Shown here piece after piece: positions 16,414 through 24,312 of a stretch of DNA of 64,000 nucleotides. The stretch's first letter is position 1. Each line of letters opens with the position of its first letter. The notes beneath the pieces were generated by a model, which was given only the letters and a program-made list of their open reading frames with translations, was not told the DNA's origin and made no database searches. This stretch comes from an uncultured Oscillospiraceae bacterium (lineage in GTDB: Bacteria; Bacillota; Clostridia; Oscillospirales; Acutalibacteraceae), in the NCBI GenBank assembly GCA_900539855.1, contig UQDO01000005.1, positions 4,922-68,921 of the forward strand. Reading direction: 5' to 3'. The translations under genes were made by a program, and so were the position numbers.

Positions 16414-17737
16414 TTTGATCACCTTCACAGATATATTCATTGACAAATGACAACAGCGAGGACGCCGTAACGTCCTGTCCGAGATCTTCATGAGTATCGC
16501 CGATAAGTGCGGTCATGCATCCGGCATTTTTTCCGGCGCCTATATCGTTTTTGCCGTCGCCCACCATCCAGGACCGGGAAAGATCGATATTAAGATCATT
16601 TGCCGCCTTTATGAGCATACCCGGCTTTGGTTTGCGGCAGTCACAGTCAATTTTAAGCTCTATGCGTTCACCTGCAAAGCCTTTATCAGGGTGATGAGGG
16701 CAGAAATATATCGCGTCAAGATATGCGCCCTTTTCGCCGAGCAGCGTTTCCATTTTATTATGTATGACCCCAAGCTCTCTAAACGTGACCTCTCCCCTTG
16801 CAACGACCGGCTGATTTGTAACGACAACTGCCAAATAGCCCGATTCGTTTATCTTTTTTATCGCTTCACAAACGCCGTCTATAAGCTCAAAGTCGTCTAT
16901 ATTCCGCAGAAAGCCAACATATTTATTTATAGTACCGTCCCTGTCAAGGAAAACAGCCCTTTGTTTGTTTTTAAGATTTTTCCCCGTCACCCTGCCGGCT
17001 TTATAATCGGCACAAACGGAATAATAGCGTTCGGGCGTGCCCATATCCTTTACATATTCGGGGCTGTCATAGCAGAACATTTTCCCCGTTCCTGCCAGTG
17101 GCTTTAAAAGCTGCCGGTCAAGGTCGACCTTAAAAGGCTTGCCGTCGCCGCCCACCATTCCGACAGCTTTTGCGTCAATACCCGACATATCCAAAACTTT
17201 CGGTGACATGACATGCAGCCCTGCGTTTACGCGGTTTTTATAATATGTCGGGCGGTCGTCCTCTTTTGCAAGCCATTTGTTCACGGCGCCGTTATCGTCG
17301 GCAATTATAAGACCGCTGTCGTAAGGGTGACTGTTCGGATGTGTAAAGAGGGTCACAAGTCCGCCGTGGGATTTATGGAATTCAACGAACCGCCTGAAAT
17401 CAACATCAAAAACGGCGTCGGCATTGAGCAGCAAGAAGTCTGAAGTCAGCCTGTCCCTTATTTTGAACAGCGCTCCGGCGTTGCCGAGCGGTTCTTTTTC
17501 AAAGTAATATTCGATATTCACACCAAACCGGCTGCCGTCGCCGAAGTAATCCATTATGATATTTCCGAGGTGCGATACGGTGATGATAATATCACAAAAG
17601 CCCTGCCCTTTTAAACATTCTATCTCGTGTTCCAAGACCGGCTTGCCCTCTATTTCTATCATCGGCTTCGGAATATCGCTTGCGACCGACGATATTCTCG
17701 TCCCCCTGCCGCCTGCCATTATAACCGTTTTCATCAT
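16406..17737 (-). CDS. HddC-GmhB fusion: heptose-1-P guanylyltransferase plus heptose bisphosphatase
   Basis: This 443-residue protein joins two enzymes. Residues 1-240 are a sugar-nucleotide transferase (VIMAGGRGTRISS, KPMIEIEGKPVLEHE, LNADAVFD), as in HddC. Residues 260-430 are a HAD phosphatase of the GmhB type: DRDGTINKYVGF with Asp265/Asp267, VVTNQP, a Cys/His zinc site (CPHHPDKG, CDCRKPKPG) and MVGDGKNDIGAG. Together they remove the 7-phosphate of heptose 1,7-bisphosphate and form GDP-heptose. It overlaps hddA upstream by 4 bases and gmhA downstream by 8. The donor base (GDP) is inferred from the HddA/HddC route. Confidence 0.9.
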   Translation of the reverse strand: MMKTVIMAGGRGTRISSVASDIPKPMIEIEGKPVLEHEIECLKGQGFCDIIITVSHLGNIIMDYFGDGSRFGVNIEYYFEKEPLGNAGALFKIRDRLTSDFLLLNADAVFDVDFRRFVEFHKSHGGLVTLFTHPNSHPYDSGLIIADDNGAVNKWLAKEDDRPTYYKNRVNAGLHVMSPKVLDMSGIDAKAVGMVGGDGKPFKVDLDRQLLKPLAGTGKMFCYDSPEYVKDMGTPERYYSVCADYKAGRVTGKNLKNKQRAVFLDRDGTINKYVGFLRNIDDFELIDGVCEAIKKINESGYLAVVVTNQPVVARGEVTFRELGVIHNKMETLLGEKGAYLDAIYFCPHHPDKGFAGERIELKIDCDCRKPKPGMLIKAANDLNIDLSRSWMVGDGKNDIGAGKNAGCMTALIGDTHEDLGQDVTASSLLSFVNEYICEGDQNE

Positions 17738-18756
17738 GAATTTTTCTCCGAAGAAGAATTTTTCGGCACATATTCCTCAGGTGAATAATGTATGACCCTT
17801 GTACCTCCGTCCTCAAATCTGAACGGAATATAAAGCAGATCGCTCATGGCTTTCATCACCGATTCACGGTACTCGGGCTGGACGTAGAACACAAGGAAAC
17901 CGCCGCCGCCCGCTCCGAGCAGCTTACCGCCGAGCGCACCGGCTGCGATGCCCTTTGAATAAAGAGCGTCGATGCTGTCGGTCGAAATGGCGGCACCGGT
18001 CTGTCGCTTTAATTTCCATGTATGGTCAAGCAGTCTGCCGAAATCGTCAAGATCAGCTGTCTTATCGGTCAGCACGCGCTCGGCGTCGTCAACCAATGAA
18101 AGCATTTCCTTAAGCTCAGCCGTTTTATCGTGATAGCCCTGCTTATTCGCCTTCTGAACATCGGAAGAAAATCTTGTAAACCCGGTAAAAAACATAAGCA
18201 GATTATCGTTGAGCCTGCTTTTTCTTTCGGGAGAGATAATAACCGGCATAACTTCGTATCCGTCTGCGCTGAAATTGATACGGTTAAAGCCACCGAACGA
18301 CGCGGCTATCTGATCCTGCCATCCGCCGGCTTCGGCGCAGAGGACACGTTCAAGGTATATAGCCTCATCGGCAAGCCTTTTCTTGTCGACATATTTGCCC
18401 TTTAAAGCATAAAACGCATTTAACATGCCAACGGCAAATGAGCTTGAAGTGCCAAGACCCGATCTTGCCGGCAGATCAGCTTCATAAGTCAACCTTATTT
18501 CATGCATGTCGAGCATTTTCATGGCGTTTCTAATAGCCGGATGCTCTATATCTTCAATATCGGTCACGCGTTCTGTTTTAGAATACGAAAGTTCGGTCGT
18601 ATAATCAAAAAAGCGCGGGAGATGTCTTACATTCACATAGCAGTATTTATCAAACGTAGTCGAAAGCACGGCGCCGCCGTATTGCCTGAAGAATTCCTCC
18701 ATATCGGTTCCGCCGCCGAAAAACGACATACGAAACGGTGTTTTTGTGATAATCAT
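17734..18756 (-). CDS. hddA: D-glycero-alpha-D-manno-heptose-7-phosphate kinase HddA
   Basis: This 340-residue GHMP kinase has an N-terminal KTPFRMSFFGGGTDMEEFF substrate block, the ATP loop ARSGLGTSSSFAVGML at about 100-115, and the C-terminal GGKLLGAGGGGFLVFY motif. In the family it phosphorylates heptose 7-phosphate at C1 with alpha stereochemistry. The start at 18756 follows GGAG with a 6-base spacer; 18768 is weaker. It is translationally coupled to the fusion gene. Confidence 0.92.
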   Translation of the reverse strand: MIITKTPFRMSFFGGGTDMEEFFRQYGGAVLSTTFDKYCYVNVRHLPRFFDYTTELSYSKTERVTDIEDIEHPAIRNAMKMLDMHEIRLTYEADLPARSGLGTSSSFAVGMLNAFYALKGKYVDKKRLADEAIYLERVLCAEAGGWQDQIAASFGGFNRINFSADGYEVMPVIISPERKSRLNDNLLMFFTGFTRFSSDVQKANKQGYHDKTAELKEMLSLVDDAERVLTDKTADLDDFGRLLDHTWKLKRQTGAAISTDSIDALYSKGIAAGALGGKLLGAGGGGFLVFYVQPEYRESVMKAMSDLLYIPFRFEDGGTRVIHYSPEEYVPKNSSSEKNS

Positions 18757-18798
18757 ACTAATCTCCATTCTGCCACCAAAACGTCAGCACAAATTAGT

Positions 18799-18829
18799 TG
18801 TTAATCTCCTTTGATAACAAACGGAGATT
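18799..18829 (-). promoter_or_regulatory. inverted repeat upstream of the heptose genes
   Basis: TTAATCTCC and GGAGATTAA form a 9-base palindrome around a 12-base loop in the 174-base gap between the glycosyltransferase gene and hddA. No T-run follows on either strand, so its role (leader hairpin or operator) is open. The rest of the gap shows nothing clear. Confidence 0.35.
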
Positions 18830-18930
18830 AATCCGGCGTGCTTTACTGTTGCATTTTGTTATATAAAAGGCAAAGACAACGCCTTATTTATATTATTGTA
18901 GTCAGCGTAATCTTCCGCGCCGAATCCACA

Positions 18931-20037
18931 TCAGCGGCTACCGAATACTTTTTTATAGATATCGTACAGTTCGCTTTTCACAACGTCTGCAGAATAATCC
19001 TGCACCTTTCCACGGTTATATTCACCCATTTCGGCAGACAGTTTCCTGTCCTGTCTCAAGGTATTGAATGCATCTGCAAATGCAACGGCATCGGTCGGCT
19101 TACAGATAAATCCGCCTTTGGGATCTATAAGATCCCTGATACCGCGCGTATCGCTGCCGACACACGGCAATCCAAGATCCATTGCCTCAAGCAAAGACCG
19201 CGGCATACCCTCACGGAAAGACATCATTGTAAAAGCATCTGACACAGCCATAAGCTCAGGCATATCTGTCCTGTATCCCATAAGATGAAAGCGTTCAAAA
19301 ACGCCGATTGCCTTTGCAAGCGCCAAAAGCCTGTCCTTTTCAGGACCGACACCGCAGGCAATATAATGTGCCCCCGGCACGTCTTTAAGTGCGCGGACTA
19401 TGACCTCGGTGTTCTTGTTTTTATTCAACTCACCGGCAGAAACTATAAGAAAAGCATCCTCCGGCACACCGATACTCCTGCGCTTTTCGGCACGGTCGAT
19501 CACGACGCTGACACCGACCTTAACTCCTGCTCCGTGAACCAGGTAAGGTGCCTCGCTGCTTCGCAGCTTGAATTTTTGAGCCGCAAGGTAGTCCTCATCG
19601 GTTATTGTTATAAGCGTATCCGTGTAATGTGCAAGGATTTCTTCTTCCCATTTGTATACGGTCCTGTTTATAAACGGCGCGCCTTTAAAAAACAAAAATC
19701 CATGTGCCTCATAAAGAACGGGTTTAATGCCCTTCTTTTTTGCAGCCAGGCGTGCCAGCAATCCTCCTATCGGAGTGCTGCACATCACAGCTTCTATTTG
19801 GTATTCATCAATTATACTTAATAGCCGTTTATATGCCTTGAGGTTACATCTGTTTAAAGGATTTGTGTTAATACTGATCTGCTCAATCACTGCCGGAATT
19901 TCTTCTTTATTACCAATAAATCCAGAGAAATCAGCAGCCCACACAACATCATGACCCAGTTTTATCAAAGGCTCAAATGTGTTCTTTGCTCCCAGGGCAT
20001 ATGTTTTAACTTTATTTGTTATCATTAATATCTTCAT
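18931..20037 (-). CDS. family 4 glycosyltransferase (GT-B)
   Basis: The 368-residue protein fits WcaL/EpsD-like GT4 enzymes: ILMITNKVKTYALGA at the N-terminus, ICSTPIGGLLAR-like and LYEAHGFLFFKGAP segments, VSAGELNKNKNTEVIVRAL at about 205-222, and FREGMPRSLLEAMDLGLPCVGSD (E-x7-E) near 285-305. GAGGA lies 6 bases before the ATG. It overlaps the 3' end of the acetyltransferase gene by 26 bases. Donor and acceptor are unknown. Confidence 0.88.
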   Translation of the reverse strand: MKILMITNKVKTYALGAKNTFEPLIKLGHDVVWAADFSGFIGNKEEIPAVIEQISINTNPLNRCNLKAYKRLLSIIDEYQIEAVMCSTPIGGLLARLAAKKKGIKPVLYEAHGFLFFKGAPFINRTVYKWEEEILAHYTDTLITITDEDYLAAQKFKLRSSEAPYLVHGAGVKVGVSVVIDRAEKRRSIGVPEDAFLIVSAGELNKNKNTEVIVRALKDVPGAHYIACGVGPEKDRLLALAKAIGVFERFHLMGYRTDMPELMAVSDAFTMMSFREGMPRSLLEAMDLGLPCVGSDTRGIRDLIDPKGGFICKPTDAVAFADAFNTLRQDRKLSAEMGEYNRGKVQDYSADVVKSELYDIYKKVFGSR

Positions 20038-20565
20038 AGATTTCCTCTATTCGACTATATCTCTTAACTATACGCATTGGTGATCCAGCGACTAAAACAT
20101 AATCCTCATTAATATCCTTCGTAACAATCGTGCCCGCTGCAACCACGACGCCTTTACCCTTGATCTGAACACCCGGTAAAATAATAGCCCCCGCACCAAT
20201 CCATGTATGATCGTTCAAGAACACCGGTTTTTCTTCATGATCCATGTCAGGCTCGTCTTTAAGGCATTGCTCGCACCAATTATTCATTCTGTATTGACGT
20301 GCCAATACTATTGCTCCGGTTGAGATTGTAACGCTGTTTCCCAGCGTTACCCCCCTTGGCACTGCATCAAGCATCCATCATTGATGCAGCAATTGTCTCC
20401 AACAACTAGCCGATCAGGCCACTGGATTCGCATTCTTCCTTTGAGGTGTAACGTATCAGTTTTGCCCTTTATCTGGCTCTGATAGTACATATGCCCAAGC
20501 TTATTTACAAGCTTGTCCGGATAATAGTAAAATAGCTTGCCAATCACACCTGACATACAGTTCAT
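20012..20565 (-). pseudogene. hexapeptide acetyltransferase split by a frame change at a G6 run
   Basis: The first frame (20565 to 20347) encodes an N-terminal helix and WPDRLVVGDNCCINDGCLMQCQGG, then a stop. A second frame (open to 20012) resumes with VTLGNSVTISTGAIVL, a Trp-rich loop, WIGAGAIILPGV, TIVTKDI and AGSPMRIV. Joined, they give a normal O-acetyltransferase of about 180 residues. The switch lies at GGGGGG (about 20350-20355); one extra G, or a -1 slip, restores the frame. It may be a true mutation, a slippage switch, or a sequencing error. Confidence 0.7.
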
Positions 20566-20591
20566 TTTATTTTCCCGCCAATATATAGACT

Positions 20592-21263
20592 TTATCTGAT
20601 AGCGTCTCTGAATCGTCCAATGTTGTCCTCATAACAACTAATGCCGCCCTTAAAAACACTTGACGTCCCGCAAACAAAAATGCTTGCACCTATCTCACGT
20701 AGCTTATGTCCATTTTCGGGCGTAATATTTCCATCTACTTCTAGTGTAATATTTTCTTTTCCATGCTCAACTAGAAGCCTCTTTAGTTTTTCTGCCTTTT
20801 TCAATGTACTTGGAACAATCTTTTGTCCAGAAAAGCCCGGATTCACCATCAAAAGATTGATTCCATCGACATAGTCAAGAACTTCTTCCAGCACATAAAC
20901 AGGCGTCGCCGGGTTAATAGCCAAGTATCGTTTACAGCCATAAGGAGCCAACCAATCTAATGCTCTTTGCACCTGATAAGTACTTTCATAATGAATTGAG
21001 ACAATATCTGTTTCTTTAATTCCTATCCATTGCAACTTATACTCCGGATTTTTAATCATTAGGTGCAAATCCAGCGGAATACTTGTCAGCTCTCTCAATC
21101 CACGGATATAATCAACGCCAAGACCAAAGTTTGGAACAAATTCTCCATCCATAACATCGATATGAAGAAATTCTACCTTTTCTTCTTCAAATACGCGAAT
21201 GGTCTCTCTCAAATCAACCAGATTTGCGCACATCATCGACGCTGAAATCTTACTATCGCTCAT
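20592..21263 (-). CDS. ribulose-phosphate 3-epimerase-family protein
   Basis: The 223-residue TIM-barrel protein has the Rpe signature: SASMMCANL near the N-terminus, HIDVMDGEFVPNFGLG, LDLHLMIKNP, LLMVNPGFSGQK and VDGNITPENG, with His, Asp and Asp metal ligands. It interconverts ribulose 5-phosphate and xylulose 5-phosphate or a close pentulose phosphate. Placement directly downstream of tarJ- and tarI-like genes suggests that it feeds ribulose 5-phosphate to CDP-ribitol synthesis rather than serving only central metabolism. Confidence 0.88.
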   Translation of the reverse strand: MSDSKISASMMCANLVDLRETIRVFEEEKVEFLHIDVMDGEFVPNFGLGVDYIRGLRELTSIPLDLHLMIKNPEYKLQWIGIKETDIVSIHYESTYQVQRALDWLAPYGCKRYLAINPATPVYVLEEVLDYVDGINLLMVNPGFSGQKIVPSTLKKAEKLKRLLVEHGKENITLEVDGNITPENGHKLREIGASIFVCGTSSVFKGGISCYEDNIGRFRDAIR

Positions 21264-21288
21264 CTTAAAACTTCCTCTTTAACTACAC

Positions 21289-22305
21289 TTAGTCATTACC
21301 CCAAACGGTCATTACTTTGCAATACGGTTCCTGATGACTACGCATCAATTCCAGTCCATCTTCTAATCTATCTGCTGTATACGTATGAGAAATCAGGGTT
21401 TTAGCCTGAATCTGTTTATTCTCAAGTGCCTCCTTTACTTCGGCCCAATCGCAATCCTTATTGCTTTCATAGGAAGAATTCCATGTACCAATCAACTTCA
21501 GCTGTTTCCTGAGGATTCTCCAATAGACATCTTGCTTCATCTCAATATTTCCGCTTGGATTTCCCATCAAAACAAGCGTTCCCCCAGCTTTTGTGTATTT
21601 AATCGACTGCTCGATTGCAACTGGAGCGCCCACAGCTTCCAAAACAACATCAAACTCTTCTGCATTGGCAACCGCAATTCTATACTCCACGCCGCCAATT
21701 CTTTCTGCAAGCTCACGCTTTGTTTCACTTCTTCCAAAGATTGTTACCGAAGAAGCTCCTTTTCTTTTTGCCCATTGAGCAGCGGCAAAGGCAATCATTC
21801 CGGTTCCTACTACTGCAAAGGAGTCGCCTTCTTTTAATCCGCTCTGCTTAATTGCATGAAGGGCTACGGCTAACGGCTCCATCATCGCAGCCTCTTCGAA
21901 ATCTACGCCTTCGTCCAGCTCTACAAGATTCCAGACCGGCACCGCAACATATTCTGCAAAAGCCCCGTTGCGTCTTGAACCAATGTAGTCATAGTTCTCG
22001 CACATTTCATAATGACCTGTTTTACACTGATCACATTTTCGACACGGAATCAGCGGGAAAACAGACACCTTCTTGCCCACTAGACGCTGATTTTCAGCAT
22101 CATGGACTGCTTCGACCCGACCCGAAAATTCATGTCCCGGGATGGTAGGAAAATGATATGTTCCCTTGGTAAAGATTCTAGGAATATCAGAGCTACAAAT
22201 CCCGGCTGCCTTTACCTTTACAATGCTCCATCCCTTCGGACAATCAGGATATTTGACCTCTTGATACTGTAAATTGTTTACAGCGCAAAGCTTGTATGCT
22301 TTCAT
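21289..22305 (-). CDS. tarJ: zinc alcohol dehydrogenase, TarJ-like ribulose-5-phosphate reductase
   Basis: The 338-residue MDR-family protein has the catalytic zinc set (GICSSD, GHEFSGRVE, the Glu of MMEPLAVALHA), a structural zinc lobe with four Cys (PCRKCDQCKTGHYEMC) and a Rossmann loop (VVGTGMIAFAAAQWAKRKGA). Together with the TarI-like gene it would reduce ribulose 5-phosphate to ribitol 5-phosphate. It overlaps the tarI-like stop by 4 bases. On its own the sequence would also fit a polyol-phosphate dehydrogenase; the neighbours decide. Confidence 0.8.
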   Translation of the reverse strand: MKAYKLCAVNNLQYQEVKYPDCPKGWSIVKVKAAGICSSDIPRIFTKGTYHFPTIPGHEFSGRVEAVHDAENQRLVGKKVSVFPLIPCRKCDQCKTGHYEMCENYDYIGSRRNGAFAEYVAVPVWNLVELDEGVDFEEAAMMEPLAVALHAIKQSGLKEGDSFAVVGTGMIAFAAAQWAKRKGASSVTIFGRSETKRELAERIGGVEYRIAVANAEEFDVVLEAVGAPVAIEQSIKYTKAGGTLVLMGNPSGNIEMKQDVYWRILRKQLKLIGTWNSSYESNKDCDWAEVKEALENKQIQAKTLISHTYTADRLEDGLELMRSHQEPYCKVMTVWGND

Positions 22306-22997
22306 TTATCCTCCATCTCGCTCTTAAACTTGTTTAAATCTGTCATGGACGTTATCTTGTAGTTATGTTCATCACCCGGAACAATTTTCACTTTTAATTT
22401 GTTCCGAAATGCCACTTCACTGCTTCCTCTCACCTTGCCAAGATCTTCTTCCGTCATGTCTTTTTGAATTGCATAGTATTTACCCAGTGCAAAACTTTCC
22501 GGTGCTTGACCAGCATATAGGAAATCACGATTCAACAAAGACTGAATCATTCTCCCATCTTCGCTCATATATACTGTGTCCTTTAACGGCAAAGCCGGCA
22601 TAACCCCATCAGCTTCTGTCAAACCATCAATACAGGCTTCTATGATTGCATCTGTCACATTAGGGCGTGCAGCATCGTGGACAATTATTGTATCCGAATC
22701 TGCCGCACCGATTTCATAAGCTTTTCTCATTCCATTCAAAATGGAATGCTGACGACTTGAACCGGCATCTGCAAACCCGGCAAACTTGTTGATTTGCTCG
22801 CGGTCAACCAAATCCTTGATAAAAGTTTTCCATTCTTCTGCAGCTACCACAACTATCGCATCGACCTGTCTGTGTTCTTCAAATGTTTTCAATGAAAATG
22901 AAATGATTGGTTTACCTGCCACTTCCATGTACTGTTTCGGGATGCTTCCGCCCAAACGGGTGCCTTGTCCTCCAGAGAGAATGATTGCAATATTCAT
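22302..22997 (-). CDS. tarI: TarI/IspD-type cytidylyltransferase
   Basis: The 231-residue protein has the IspD/TarI fold: ILSGGQGTRLGGSIPKQYM at the N-terminus, IIVHDAARPNVT at about 95-106, LPLKDTVY, and Lys and Arg residues that bind CTP. Next to a TarJ-like reductase it most likely makes CDP-ribitol. ATG 22997 follows AGGGAG by 8 bases; the frame from 23033 lacks a good site. A true IspD for isoprenoids would not normally sit in this setting. Confidence 0.85.
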   Translation of the reverse strand: MNIAIILSGGQGTRLGGSIPKQYMEVAGKPIISFSLKTFEEHRQVDAIVVVAAEEWKTFIKDLVDREQINKFAGFADAGSSRQHSILNGMRKAYEIGAADSDTIIVHDAARPNVTDAIIEACIDGLTEADGVMPALPLKDTVYMSEDGRMIQSLLNRDFLYAGQAPESFALGKYYAIQKDMTEEDLGKVRGSSEVAFRNKLKVKIVPGDEHNYKITSMTDLNKFKSEMEDK

Positions 22998-23010
22998 ATG
23001 TACATCTCCC

Positions 23011-24153
23011 TTATCGTACTTCACACAATTCATTGATGCGATCTACGCAGGCCTTGGTTGCATTGCAAGGATGTTTCACAACCGTCGCACAATATTCACC
23101 GCATTTTTTCGACTCGCTTGCGTAATCCATACCCAAAATAAAATCTATCGTCTCTTCTTCTGTGCTCATCACACCATTGGGAAATTCTTGTCGAAGATCA
23201 AAGTAAAGTCCATAGTTCTTATAGAATTCATCGTAGTCATATGCGTAGCACACCATTGGTTTCTTAAGCAATCCGAAGTCAAAAAATGCACTGGAATAAT
23301 CAGAAACCAATATGTCAGATGCAACATAAAGCTCATTAACGTCTGGGTAGTCAGATACATCTCTCCAGAAATCGCCTTTTTCAGAAATAATCTTTGACTT
23401 CGTAAAATGATGAGCTCTTACAAGAACTATATAGTCCTTTCCTAGCTTCTCCTCCCAAACGGACGGTGTTAAGGATTCCAACGTTCCTTCACGCCATGTA
23501 GGCATATACAGAATTGCTTTTTTGCCTTCGGGTATGCCTATCGACTGTCGAACTCTCTTACGATCTTGCTCAGTAAGCTCGTATAACGAATCCTCTCTCG
23601 GTCTACCACACCACAAAAGATTTTCCTCTTTCGCATTATACGAGTCTAGAAGAACATCATGGGTATACTGACCATCACAACAAACGATGTCGACATATGA
23701 AAAATCATAGTCTTTTCTTCCCGAAACCGCATTTCCCCCTTTTTTAGGCCCGGTTCCGTGTGTCGTGTTGAGATAAATCGTCTTTTTCTTCTTAAAGTGC
23801 AACCCTCTCTCGATGTTCACATCCGTTATCCATATCCTTGCTCGAAGCGCAGTTCTAAAATATTCCAAACTATCAATCTTTATCTTAGTTGCTCCTTCGA
23901 CGGTCTGCTTTTCCGGATGTGTAAAAGCCCAAACATAATGATAATCCGAAAACCGGGGATCCTTTTTCATCGCTTCAAAAAGCACTCTCGGACTACCGGC
24001 ATATTGATCGCCGCTCATTGCGGAAAAAAGGATCAGGTGATCATCAAAACCGGTAAATAATCCATACACACGAAAGAGGAAACTCATTATCACTCTGTAT
24101 AAACGCTGAATCCAGGGATAATGCTTAATTGCGTAAGCTAACTTCTCATGCAT
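23011..24153 (-). CDS. CDP-glycerol/CDP-ribitol polyolphosphotransferase (TagF/TarL family)
   Basis: The 380-residue protein shows the Glyphos_transf family blocks: TTHGTGPKKGG (about 130-140, with the catalytic His), YMPTWREG, VRAHHFTKSK and the SDYSSAFFDF motif near 297. The family transfers glycerol- or ribitol-phosphate units onto a lipid-linked acceptor at the membrane. As tarI and tarJ follow in the same operon, ribitol phosphate is the likely unit. It is shorter than full TagF, lacking the long N-terminal domain, so it may add one or few units (inference). Confidence 0.87.
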   Translation of the reverse strand: MHEKLAYAIKHYPWIQRLYRVIMSFLFRVYGLFTGFDDHLILFSAMSGDQYAGSPRVLFEAMKKDPRFSDYHYVWAFTHPEKQTVEGATKIKIDSLEYFRTALRARIWITDVNIERGLHFKKKKTIYLNTTHGTGPKKGGNAVSGRKDYDFSYVDIVCCDGQYTHDVLLDSYNAKEENLLWCGRPREDSLYELTEQDRKRVRQSIGIPEGKKAILYMPTWREGTLESLTPSVWEEKLGKDYIVLVRAHHFTKSKIISEKGDFWRDVSDYPDVNELYVASDILVSDYSSAFFDFGLLKKPMVCYAYDYDEFYKNYGLYFDLRQEFPNGVMSTEEETIDFILGMDYASESKKCGEYCATVVKHPCNATKACVDRINELCEVR

Positions 24154-24312
24154 CGTAAATTTCCTTTCTTCACATTAAAGATCCCGGACTCATTTCAAAA
24201 GCCGCATGGTTCGCATAGCTATAAAACTCAGAGTATCTGTGCAATAGATGCCTATGAACATACCGGAAAAATATTAATTCTCAACCCCGGAAAATCGCAA
24301 AAAGCCGGTAAA

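Noticed and set aside
20012..20374. Second half of the split acetyltransferase as an independent gene
   Set aside because: It begins in mid-domain without the first beta-helix coils and without a ribosome binding site; it fits a frame change better.
22786..23397. 203-aa plus-strand ORF in the Tar-like block
   Set aside because: Antisense to the TarI- and TarL-like genes; no family features.
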